From: Catellatospora coxensis | Lineage (GTDB): Bacteria > Actinomycetota > Actinomycetes > Mycobacteriales > Micromonosporaceae | Length of the DNA stretch: 64,000 bases | Direction of reading: 5' to 3' | Assembly: GCF_016862635.1 (NCBI RefSeq) | Contig: NZ_BONI01000001.1 | Location: 265,333 to 329,332 of the forward strand | In this document: positions 14,701 through 18,547 of the stretch, one piece after another | Numbering within the stretch: the stretch's first letter is position 1 | Layout of the letters: the number at the start of each line of letters is the position of its first letter | Made by a program: the position numbers and the translations under genes | The notes under the pieces: model-generated | Seen by the model: only the letters and a program-made list of their open reading frames with translations | Told to the model about the DNA's origin: nothing | Databases searched by the model: none

Positions 14701-15765
14701 CTGCAGGAGGCGGGCCACGGCGCGGCGATGTTCATCGTCACCGAGTGGCAGGCCGGCACCTCGCACGCCTGGCTCGCGGTCAACCAGGACGGGACCATCC
14801 TGTTCCTGGACCCGCAGACCCGCCAGATCGCCGAGAACGTGTCGATGTACGGGCACACCGGCGACCCGTCGAACAACGCCAACGTCGTCGGCATGTACGC
14901 GATGATGCTGGACGCGAACGGCGACCCGGAGCCCATGTCCAGCCTCGCCCAGACCTCGTGGGGGAAGGCCGAACTGGCCCAGCAGCAACAACAGCCGCAA
15001 CCCGACCCGGAGCCCGGCCCCGAGCCGGTTCACCAGCCTGGTCCCAGCCTGGACAAGCAGCCGGCTCCGAGCCTGGCGCAGCAGGATGGGCCACAAGGCC
15101 AGGAACCCGCGGGCGCACTACCCGATCCGGGCGCGGCGTCAGCGGCTCAGCCGTCGGACGCCGGGATCCGGCACGCGGGTGAATTGTCACAGGCGGGCGC
15201 ACCGGAGGCCTATGCGAAGATCCGTGCATGGACTGATGTCGTCGAGCGGGTGGCCGACTACACCGGACATCCGCCGGAGATCATCGAGCGGGCCTGGCGG
15301 AACCTGTTCGTCGACGTGCACGATGTCGCGGTCGGGCCGGGCCAGGTCGAGCACGGGGTCTGGTTTCCGGCCTACCACCACAATTCCGGACCATGGCTGA
15401 AGGCCTATGAAGGCACCTTTCCGGACGACATCGAGGTGCGGGGTTTTGCGCTGCTGCTCGCCCACGAATACGTGGAGTCCCGCCTGCTCGAGGAAGGTGT
15501 GCCGTTCAACTCGGCCGACCCGCGCTGCTGGAGTCCCGACGAGGAGGACGGCGGATGGATGGAGGGCACCGCCGACGGCATCTATGCAGCGCACTTCCTG
15601 GCGCCGCGACACAACCCGCTGAACCAGTTCATCCAGTACCGCGGCATGGGATTGGTGCCGCTGGACATGTCGGTGCTGCCCCCGGAGACAGGGGACCCGC
15701 TGAGCGTGGACAATCTTGAAGCAGTGGTCAGTGCCGTGCTTGAGATCTTGAGGAGCCGGGGATGA
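5722..15765 (+). CDS. Giant CpnT-like polymorphic toxin frame with multiple toxin modules
   Basis: A stop-free frame of 3347 codons from ATG 5722 (GGGGAGGGTG upstream). Residues 1-120: CpnT-like WXG100-type domain (MDWPEGDEQATWDLADDWYA). About 130-160: hydrophobic segment. About 350-800: Gly/Ser-, Pro/Ala- and Thr/Gln-rich stalk. About 855-1075: papain-fold deamidase-like module with Cys919, His1024, Asp1039. About 1130-1230: ParB-like module with SMDNRRMRAA. About 1330-1609, 1924-2183 and 2318-2585: RelA/SpoT-fold modules. About 2730-3070: coiled coil and second papain-fold module (Cys2911, His3015, Asp3030). About 3140-3347: terminal module with LAHEYVESRL. The stop overlaps the next immunity gene as ATGA. 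Between modules the frame crosses four immunity genes out of frame, giving Gly/Arg/Pro-rich text. Whether one polyprotein is made, or cassettes downstream of the first are silent until recombination, cannot be told from sequence. Confidence 0.75.
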   Translation: MSWLPSPIPHPLSYFDAPGWMKECLDWVIGMDWPEGDEQATWDLADDWYAVAGDLADPLTESERAALDAVAAFGGAEGKVAAAIKEAWGQIGSGDEKSALQAAAYVAGALGEMLEGGGCDIQGAKLEYYIELGLLLIELIALAVAAFFTFGASTAAAGPACMATRFAIKEILKRLLKSLIERGIKRALKDKLKDLGKDFGKKLGKWAIKAGKEGLDEMKEELLTQGAIQTYQTATGRRDGLDLGDLAMAGWAGFAGGAASTLAGGHNGGFVSKVSHGVRGEVLGDIGGSLATGQLPDAGNLGMAATSGARSSVTSHLTGELNNMTTNIVSNLAGTSFDGDPSTNITTAAAATAAAGGGGSGGGGGPQGGTAGSGGGSGGGSGGSHGGGSGSGSGGLAGVAPPEATAAPAAPAAPPPVANVPAQANTVIAPAVATAPQAMAAPSTAAPAAPAVASPASGLAGTSAAPSVSASTSASGSVSTGSGGLSGTGSAGGTATAGTSPSGGGTGSGGPSGSTATSGSGTASGSGTTSGSGTSGTGTSGSGTGSGSNTSGSTGTNPASGARPAAGVTATGPTQAGLAAQTGTPSQTGPSVQANASTTTPSAQANTSVTTSATQASASTAAPSAQTNTTAQTPSSQTGPSAQTNTTTQTPSTQTGPTAQASTSTQTGPASQTTATNPQGTTPSTTGPQNPATQNPATAQHPATAQNPPHQQGQTTSPSSSTSPQTAPAQQPPGDPARPQPAPAQQPDPATPAVAVVPGADNRGPGPDSDTRPPAADGRRDGERSRAEARRWSDAYHGGLRAQRREILASMGRPGALAAAAWDALNRHDGADFTRGGVTTDDVSALTGTDQPPSVDATRRYDQRGGYRPVLTQHQLDLENAVPRDEDGRPLQFPPLRSGWLRYANDGGPQADPTRAVNCVDVLLSVADTWLHGRPRCAAARTLDGFASGNPDQPAGPEPRGPHRIEDFFGGRLQQLCPDTRGLDRQAARQTVDASYARLADQLRQAGPGAMAVIIHHSSDGTAHTWPVFNDGGVIMYADPQQPPGTPTTTPPYTSGIIQMDAMVIGPDGEQSVIDGAPTGAWSQYQGQPDPAAAPAGVHATQLDADMQRPLTDAELAEHGIRVGEATLDDLGYPDPSVLSDADRVRLEAMLPQTAVVSTQDVRFTQRSVSPNSGDLTMDQFTARMAETGWQGGPAHVIAWGDGSMSSMDNRRMRAANLAGLDTVPVCVHRPDEPLTSLPDGEDPDRTKYRRPLQTDIRMVDGRLVVGGDRGEVVHPRGTVPATFGEAALFRAAEQRSLLPGRLYGADTVPVTIGKPPEPDVVVDDLELDEREMLTGLHEAAVANADGIRDDIAQLVSAYNLSPDTDGILQMPGIDHRVKELASLVRKYLVEGRFFGVEGFPERANDAVRFMVRLPEGEGYRPAFDAVRSGLEAQGYQLTDIKNFFASGNRFLGLNVTFTSPTGQLFEVQFPTENSERAWILTHDAYEVLRREGSLDENGERQNAELPARRVHALLSMLALNEELGVNDVPPGIDTIVGPPPESAPVGAKSTNLAVWITKNAKIWQQYRAWLDDQQESFAGFGDILAEFGIDPDDVPITPEVAEKLERIDGELLRALRGGQVETSGEGDHRDSRRGGRDAVGPPAEGVGVRPDDGGVRDGSPRLRGPLGGDQQGTGRGADPADHQGEGSAPRRGDDSLDLPVEGSPAAGRRLTDQASPEVPSDPAPSDVFVTPEAANGPEQVDGELLRVLRDGQVETPGERDLRDPGRGERDAVEPSQERLDLRSGEGGVPAGSPRVRGPLGGDQQGAGRGADPADHGGEGGAPRRGDDSLDLPVEGSPAAGRRLTPSSDTAASPELATDAQADSASPDAAQRPADPGSSTVPAQRDGDTDPGTATPPAQPPAGPPPDPMGRFFAPPPSDGPDGEEHAMLDDVYERALEASERILGDLQRFTAAAETALGLPEGSLPLRDTDHKAKSRESLERKYLAEERQGGPDQYAASVNDSVRFSIQLPDGPGYLPALDAVLAQLAAADYELEGKVNNFWNAGNRFYGMNTTFRAPDGTLFEVQFPTERSYQVWHATHVEYETMRNVKATPEQRVRALLRMLEVNRAAGMIDEIPPGVADRRPKDASLAKWIADNSEVWAAFERQLAAEGRTPGDVIAEYDLTPDDFPITPEVAARLEAQNVALQSHLPEGHRGLPGPGGSGPDHRGRGVPGVSDLGSPGPELAVRPGDGGVHPGPGHVRLPAQADRPAGGGTDRDGDHERDRPAAERGGDPRGVPGVPPSPRSGDAGLADPAGPPDPAGPPPEPMGAVFEPEPTTQDLTAEEFAMLDEVYETSRQRSAEIMADIQTAMAAVNGSPEHSGDDLHLLADTDETRFKSRESLQRKYLLEGQAHGHEHFAATINDAVRFSVVMPDGDAYRPAFDALVRQMADRGYELDGPPKDFWRPGNRFFGTNATFRAEDGTYFEVQFPTQLSFELWQQTHHDYEVLRDDSLPAEQRLRALLSMIEANRRAGIMDAIPAGMGGDGAKDNGLAKFLSEQPEVLDELRAQLAQEGRTPADLIAEFDLAPDDFAVTPKVAPNLREEDAALLRALREGHRVPPGPGTDGSDRQGPGDPGGADVRPPSGGLAVSPGRGLGDHEQSELGRPASPGGPDGGRADRAGDLAGDRPAAERDADRGDLRGVAPSPRPGDAALAGDPDPATPDATDTPPMPGSTPPGPVGMDPADPNHPQWPYRAGLQTRRMSLELQRRQQEADALAAEAAKHLAEMHKYRSWATFYSEQQPDAEQAKLCQEWADRHQQWANEWGKASKAAYNGTYTANQTTTVGTDAEWVAVNTDDGDLLVDVPAADGRPYLYRGGLRPPLQQHQDDLIAALPRTPGGFLQMNPDPRVGTWFGLANDGGPELDPSRGINCVDCMISAWRTWRGRPQVSAPRTFDGYAGTDVNAVTGGEVGGMARVAAAVGGAWQTVFPNMSQSPATQAQQWSDWGFAAITHELQEAGHGAAMFIVTEWQAGTSHAWLAVNQDGTILFLDPQTRQIAENVSMYGHTGDPSNNANVVGMYAMMLDANGDPEPMSSLAQTSWGKAELAQQQQQPQPDPEPGPEPVHQPGPSLDKQPAPSLAQQDGPQGQEPAGALPDPGAASAAQPSDAGIRHAGELSQAGAPEAYAKIRAWTDVVERVADYTGHPPEIIERAWRNLFVDVHDVAVGPGQVEHGVWFPAYHHNSGPWLKAYEGTFPDDIEVRGFALLLAHEYVESRLLEEGVPFNSADPRCWSPDEEDGGWMEGTADGIYAAHFLAPRHNPLNQFIQYRGMGLVPLDMSVLPPETGDPLSVDNLEAVVSAVLEILRSRG
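8281..8950 (+). repeat. Papain-fold toxin module, copy 1
   Basis: Intragenic module of the giant toxin. It has RGGYRPVLTQHQLDLENAV, then LRYANDGGPQADPTRAVNCVD with the candidate nucleophile Cys919, then AHTWPVFNDGG with His1024 and YADPQ with Asp1039. Order and spacing match the papain-fold glutamine deamidase toxin family (Tox-PL). A homologous second copy lies at 14281-14930. Family assignment is by motif recognition. Confidence 0.65.
9707..10548 (+). repeat. RelA/SpoT-fold toxin module 1
   Basis: Residues about 1330-1609 of the giant frame. The segments run in RelA synthetase order: HRVKELASLVRK (Lys1379, ATP-binding region), NDAVRFMVRLPEG (equivalent of the DxxxxR strand), KNFFASGNRFLGLNVTF, and LFEVQFPT with Glu1467 at the position of the catalytic Glu, then THDAYEVLR. 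It is the most diverged of the three: the Lys-Ser pair of the other modules is Lys-Glu here. Likely a nucleotide pyrophosphokinase toxin. Confidence 0.6.
10547..10855 (+). CDS. Nested immunity-like protein 1 (+1 frame inside toxin frame)
   Basis: 102 residues starting MVSYYALYAVDKSKPP and ending WKGAPPQDDD. ATG 10547 begins on the second base of a GAT codon at the end of RelA-like module 1, with GGAG about 8 bases upstream inside the toxin sequence. It is one of four related small genes, each directly after a RelA-like module or remnant. The shared pattern is an aromatic-rich first strand, MLWDHR..AWVYDP, then an acidic helix with AEELTLQIT and LPDEETI. Position and size point to the cognate immunity protein. 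I do not recognise a named family. The toxin frame stays open through it in another register, where the protein text becomes Gly/Arg-rich, so this frame is the selected one here. Confidence 0.75.
   Translation: MVSYYALYAVDKSKPPARGIIVTHGGVDAMLWDHRQKAWVYDPTTVAYVMDHHDYVDRSEEISREQAEELTLQITKGKEALPDEETILWIFQWKGAPPQDDD
10711..10855 (+). repeat. Near-identical 145-bp direct repeat, copy 1 (end of immunity 1)
   Basis: The last 145 bases of immunity gene 1 recur at 11110-11254 (end of immunity gene 2) with only about four substitutions, 399 bases apart. This indicates a recent duplication of the immunity gene and a strong substrate for homologous recombination. Confidence 0.85.
10946..11254 (+). CDS. 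Nested immunity-like protein 2 (orphan, toxin remnant upstream)
   Basis: 102 residues starting MVSYYAFYATDKSKPP, closely similar to immunity 1 and almost identical in its last 48 residues. ATG 10946 was chosen over the upstream ATG 10901 because the protein then aligns end to end with immunity 1. Upstream there is no full toxin. In the main frame only about 20 residues (DVFVTPEAANGPEQVDGELLR) remain, matching the end of module 1 (DDVPITPEVAEKLERIDGELLR). This looks like a duplicated cassette whose toxin was deleted. It could guard against a toxin allele carried by relatives. Confidence 0.72.
   Translation: MVSYYAFYATDKSKPPASGIFVTQGGENAMLWSRRKNAWIYDPGKVAYLLDHHEYVDRSEEISREQAEELTLQITEGKEALPDEETILWIFQWKGAPPQDDD
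11110..11254 (+). repeat. Near-identical 145-bp direct repeat, copy 2 (end of immunity 2)
   Basis: Second copy of the repeat at 10711-10855. Unequal recombination between the two would remove exactly 399 bases and keep all frames. Confidence 0.85.
11491..12270 (+). repeat. RelA/SpoT-fold toxin module 2
   Basis: Residues about 1924-2183 of the giant frame, after a Pro-rich linker (PPAGPPPDPMGRFFAPPP). It has DHKAKSRESLERK (Lys1975, Ser1976, Lys1983), VNDSVRFSIQLPDGPGY, NNFWNAGNRFYGMNTTF, and LFEVQFPT with Glu2064, then THVEYETMR. The Lys-to-Glu distance (89 residues) equals that of module 3 and is one longer than in module 1. Confidence 0.65.
12269..12595 (+). CDS. Nested immunity-like protein 3 (+1 frame inside toxin frame)
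   Basis: 108 residues starting MLHYKAIYRKDIEDFP. ATG 12269 begins on the second base of an AAT codon at the end of RelA-like module 2, with CTGGAGG about 9 bases upstream. It is related to immunity 4 (YRRRPIDRP and VFRESHRRRAA against DRRRPVDRT and IFAESHRRRAQ) and more distantly to 1 and 2 (YDP, AEQIAMAIT, LPSEEEILE). It is probably a dedicated immunity protein for the preceding module. After its TAG, the main frame resumes at once as the linker of the next module. Confidence 0.75.
   Translation: MLHYKAIYRKDIEDFPDQEAVGLIIAGEGYLEYLIWDHRAQSWRYDPETAGFILGRDTYDYRRRPIDRPEAEQIAMAITNGTDPLPSEEEILEVFRESHRRRAAGTLD
12676..13476 (+). repeat. RelA/SpoT-fold toxin module 3
   Basis: Residues about 2318-2585 of the giant frame. 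It has TRFKSRESLQRK (Lys2377, Ser2378, Lys2385), INDAVRFSVVMPDGDAY, PKDFWRPGNRFFGTNATF, and YFEVQFPT with Glu2466, then THHDYEVLR. It is closest to module 2 and best preserves the RelA-like spacing. Confidence 0.65.
13475..13801 (+). CDS. Nested immunity-like protein 4 (+1 frame inside toxin frame)
   Basis: 108 residues starting MLHYFALYVRDIEYHP, closely related to immunity 3. ATG 13475 begins on the second base of a GAT codon at the end of RelA-like module 3. GAGGGAAGAGG directly upstream is a good ribosome binding site. The shared core is YDHRAGGWRYRPD, AERIALAISQGTGPLPSE and the ESHRRR tail. It is probably the immunity partner of module 3. Its TAG is followed immediately by the linker of the last cassette in the main toxin frame. 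Confidence 0.75.
   Translation: MLHYFALYVRDIEYHPDQEPTGLIVKGPGTREALMYDHRAGGWRYRPDAVSEIMNSLSWDDRRRPVDRTAAERIALAISQGTGPLPSETQIEEIFAESHRRRAQETQP
14281..14930 (+). repeat. Papain-fold toxin module, copy 2
   Basis: Homologous to the module at 8281-8950: YRGGLRPPLQQHQDDLIAAL, FGLANDGGPELDPSRGINCVD with Cys2911, SHAWLAVNQDG with His3015, and FLDPQT with Asp3030. All three presumed catalytic positions are kept. It is preceded by a helical, coiled-coil-like segment (about 13931-14165) and followed by a Gln/Pro-rich linker. Confidence 0.65.
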
Positions 15766-16334
15766 AGGTGGAGGCGAGCACCGAGCGCCTGATCGAGCGG
15801 CTCGACGCCGTCGACTGGGACGAGAGCATGGACCGCAACGGGTCACGGGTCAGGCTGATGCAGGAGTACCTGCGCCGGTCTGCGCTGTGGGCGCAGGCGC
15901 TGGGCCGGACCGAGCACTGGCCCTTCTTCGACATCGCCTCCTTCGTCGACCCCGCGGCGCGGATCGACGAGCAGACGGCCGCGGCGGTGCGACGGCGCAT
16001 GGGTGAGGGCGGCGCGCGGCCGCTGGACGCGACCATCGTCCGCTACATGCTGGACTTCAGCGTGCTGGAGAATTGGCCCGACGGGCTGCCAGACCCGTTC
16101 GAACCACTCCTGATGGTGTACGAACGTGGTGGGCCCTTTGACTGGGAGGCGGGGCGGGTGTATATCGGTTCGGCCGTGGGCATCCCCCAGGGCACCTGGG
16201 AGAAGTACGTCGGCCGCACGCCGCTGGACGATGTGAGCCCAGCTGCGCTGGACGCACTGGACGAGGCATGGCTGGCCCGGCGGGCGGAGCAGGCACGTGC
16301 TTACCAGGCCGGTGTACAGCGCCGCGACGGCTGA
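15762..16334 (+). CDS. Immunity-type protein after the terminal toxin module, paralogue 1
   Basis: 190 residues starting MKVEASTERLIERLDAVDWD. It overlaps the toxin stop as ATGA, the usual coupling of toxin and immunity genes. It shares most of its length with the gene at 16443: RNGSRVRLMQEYLRRSALWAQAL, WPFFDIA, a central MLDF, and DPFEPLLMVYERGG. No signal peptide or membrane segment. I do not recognise a named family. Being directly behind the HEYVE-containing module, it is probably its immunity protein. Confidence 0.7.
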   Translation: MKVEASTERLIERLDAVDWDESMDRNGSRVRLMQEYLRRSALWAQALGRTEHWPFFDIASFVDPAARIDEQTAAAVRRRMGEGGARPLDATIVRYMLDFSVLENWPDGLPDPFEPLLMVYERGGPFDWEAGRVYIGSAVGIPQGTWEKYVGRTPLDDVSPAALDALDEAWLARRAEQARAYQAGVQRRDG

Positions 16335-16443
16335 TGGTGTGGCAGCGGCTCACGATCCGGCAACCGCTGCTCGGCTGCCGGAGGTGCCGCCCGCTGCCCG
16401 GACCGCGGCGCGCCCCGACGGCGATGTCCAGGAGAACCGGTAA
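16335..16443 (+). pseudogene. Possible toxin-cassette linker remnant
   Basis: In one frame this gap reads as an Ala/Pro-rich linker (DPATAARLPEVPPAARTAAR) ending in TAA, which overlaps the next ATG as TAATG. That resembles the linkers before toxin modules in the main frame and the coupling of a toxin stop to an immunity start. It may be what remains of a deleted cassette that once preceded the second immunity paralogue. Weakly supported. Confidence 0.3.
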
Positions 16444-17009
16444 TGAAGGTGAATGCTCGCACCGAGCAGTTGATCACGCGGTTGCGCGGGGTGGTCTGGG
16501 AGGAGAGCCTGGTCCACAACGGGTCGCGCATCGCGCTGATGCGAGAGTACCTGCGCCGTTCCGCGCTGTGGGCACAGGCGCTGGACCGGGCGGACGCCTG
16601 GCCGTTCTTCGACATCGCGGCGGCGGCCGGCCGGGGTGCCCTGCTCGACGAGGCGTTCCTGGACTCGGTGCTGGACGGGCTGGAGGGGCGGGGATTGCGG
16701 CCGCTCGACCCGCGGATCATCCGGTACATGCTCGACTTCACCGCGTTGCCGGCCAGGCCGCAGGATCCACCCGATCCGTTCGAGCCGTTGCTCATGGTGC
16801 ACGAGCGCGGCGGGTCCTTCAGCCGGGCGGCCGGCAGCATCCGGATCGGCGTCGGCGACGGCGTGCCGGCGCGGTCGCCGGAGCGCTACGCGCGGCTCGC
16901 TCCGGCGGAGGATCTGGGCCCGGCGGCGCTGGACGCACTGGACAGGTCCTGGGAGGAGCGCCGCGCAGGGGCTTCGCGTCGGGTCCGCGAGGCGGATCAG
17001 CGCAGCTGA
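16443..17009 (+). CDS. Immunity-type protein, paralogue 2
   Basis: 188 residues starting MKVNARTEQLITRLRGVVWEE, homologous end to end with the preceding gene (HNGSRIALMREYLRRSALWAQAL, WPFFDIA, DPFEPLLMVHERGG). GTCCAGGAGAACCGGTA before the ATG gives a good ribosome binding site. There is no complete toxin between the two, so this is an orphan immunity copy like immunity 2 in the RelA array. The 179-base gap after it (17010-17188) holds an AT-richer patch near 17085-17115 that could carry a promoter for the next gene; I see nothing else there. Confidence 0.7.
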   Translation: MKVNARTEQLITRLRGVVWEESLVHNGSRIALMREYLRRSALWAQALDRADAWPFFDIAAAAGRGALLDEAFLDSVLDGLEGRGLRPLDPRIIRYMLDFTALPARPQDPPDPFEPLLMVHERGGSFSRAAGSIRIGVGDGVPARSPERYARLAPAEDLGPAALDALDRSWEERRAGASRRVREADQRS

Positions 17010-17188
17010 CCGGGCTGCCGGCGAAGACACGCGAGGTGGCTCCCGAACTGGCTGGTCCCGGTGGGCTGGGAATCCATGATGATCGTAGGTCTACATTGGA
17101 CATGTTTTCGAGATCGTGCCTGCCCGTGGCAGGGTGAGGCCCGGCCCGCGCCAGCCGCGGCCCGGATCGTGCAGGGGAAGGGACTCCG

Positions 17189-18442
17189 ATGACCGTCACG
17201 GCGCAGGACGCGCAGCGAGTGGCCGAGCAGCTGGCCCGCGGGGCGGGCGGCACGCACCGGCCGTACGTCGCGGAGTTCCCGGAGTGCTTCATCGTCTGGA
17301 CGCTGCCCGACAGCGCGGGGCCACCGGAGCCCGGGGCGGGCGCGCGGCTGGTCATCGACCGGCAGGACGCGCGGGTCAGCACGTACCCGTCGGTGCCGCT
17401 GGAACACGTCCGCCGCCTGCACCGGCAGCACCGGGCCGAGCAGGAGCCGGCCGCCCCGGTGACCGCCGATCCGCTGGCGGCGCTGCGACGGCTGGGCGGC
17501 GGTTCGGCCCCGGGGGTCACGGTGCGCCTGGTGCCCGCCGACGGCCTGCCGCGCGAGACGACCGGCGCCAAGGGCGACCAGGAGCTCAATCACCACCCGC
17601 TGGTGGTCAAGTGGCTGGCGGTGCAGAGCCCGGGTTCGCTGGTACGCGGCACCCGGCGGCACGCGGAGCTGGTCGTGCTGTCCGACTGGCTGCACGAGCT
17701 GGAGCACGCGGCAGCCACCCGCGGCGAACCGGGCCTGACCATCGCGCAGGTGCGTGCCGCCGCGCAGCAGGTGCAGGAGCTGCGGCTCACGCTGGTGCGC
17801 GACCCGGGCGATCCGCTCGCGGGCACGCCGGCCGGGCCGTGCGACACCTGCCTGGCCGCCTGGATCCACTTCGGGCTCGCGCCCGCCTCCGCCGCGGTCG
17901 GGCCGGTCGAGCCGGTCGCGCCGCCGACGGGCATCCCGGGGCCGCTGGCGAACCTGTCCCCGGACGTCGCGGCGACGCTGGCCGCGGGCGGCTGGGACGT
18001 GCCGCTGCGGCTGGACGGGCGCATCGTGTCCGCGGTGGAGTGGGCCGAGCTGTCGGTGCGGGCGCTGGAGGAGTACGGCCACCCGCCGCTGGAGCCGTTG
18101 CGGGCCGCGATCGAGAAGTTCCCGTACCTGGTCTCGGTACGCCGCGGACCGGGGGTGGCGCACTGGGTGCGCCCGTTCGAGCTGGGCGGCGACCTGGTCG
18201 GTGCGACCGCGGACTCGCTGGCCGACTTCGGCCGGGTCATCGGCGCGCGGCTCGCCCCGATCGGCGCGGAGCAGGCCGGCGACGCCATCATCGCCGTGGA
18301 CGAGAACAGCCGGGTCTGGGTCCTCGACCAGGCCGGCGAATGGTACGCGGGCCCCGACCTCGACACCGCCTTCGTCGTCCTCCTCCAGGGCCACCCCATG
18401 CCCCGGGTCCGCGACGACGGCACCCTCGAACCCCCGGCCTGA
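17189..18442 (+). CDS. YwqJ-like deaminase with Imm35- and SUKH-like regions
   Basis: 417 residues. The N-terminus (FPECFIVWTLP, then ARLVIDRQDARVSTYPSVP) resembles the YrhB/Imm35 immunity fold. The centre has a zinc-deaminase signature, His158-Ala-Glu160 (RRHAELVVLSDWLHELEH) and Cys218-x2-Cys221 (GPCDTCLAAW), as in YwqJ-type deaminases. The C-terminus (ADFGRVIGARLAPIGAE, IIAVDENSRVWVLDQAGEWY) resembles SUKH-3. Such combinations occur in toxin/immunity neighbourhoods of actinomycetes. The catalytic residues look intact, so it may act on nucleotides or nucleic acid. GGAAGGGA precedes ATG 17189. It is convergent with a paralogue, separated by a strong hairpin. Confidence 0.65.
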   Translation: MTVTAQDAQRVAEQLARGAGGTHRPYVAEFPECFIVWTLPDSAGPPEPGAGARLVIDRQDARVSTYPSVPLEHVRRLHRQHRAEQEPAAPVTADPLAALRRLGGGSAPGVTVRLVPADGLPRETTGAKGDQELNHHPLVVKWLAVQSPGSLVRGTRRHAELVVLSDWLHELEHAAATRGEPGLTIAQVRAAAQQVQELRLTLVRDPGDPLAGTPAGPCDTCLAAWIHFGLAPASAAVGPVEPVAPPTGIPGPLANLSPDVAATLAAGGWDVPLRLDGRIVSAVEWAELSVRALEEYGHPPLEPLRAAIEKFPYLVSVRRGPGVAHWVRPFELGGDLVGATADSLADFGRVIGARLAPIGAEQAGDAIIAVDENSRVWVLDQAGEWYAGPDLDTAFVVLLQGHPMPRVRDDGTLEPPA

Positions 18443-18470
18443 CCCGGCCTCACCGGCCGGGAAGCCTCGC

Positions 18471-18531
18471 GTTGATCATGAAGTTGTGGCAGCGACACGC
18501 CGTCGAGCCGTGCCATAAGTTCATGATCAAC
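18471..18531. terminator. Bidirectional hairpin between two convergent paralogues (family B)
   Basis: Left arm GTTGATCATGAAGTTGTGGCA (18471-18491) pairs with 18511-18531 with two mismatches over 21 positions. The 19-base loop is GC-rich. It has no U-tract on either side. It sits exactly in the gap between the ends of the two deaminase-like genes, so it probably ends transcription from both. Confidence 0.6.
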
Positions 18532-18547
18532 CCGGCTCTGCGGGTGG

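Noticed and set aside
16268..17137. 289-codon plus-strand frame over the second terminal immunity gene
   Set aside because: Out of frame with the immunity paralogue, which aligns with its neighbour over its full length; the longer frame is Arg/Gly/Ala-rich text.
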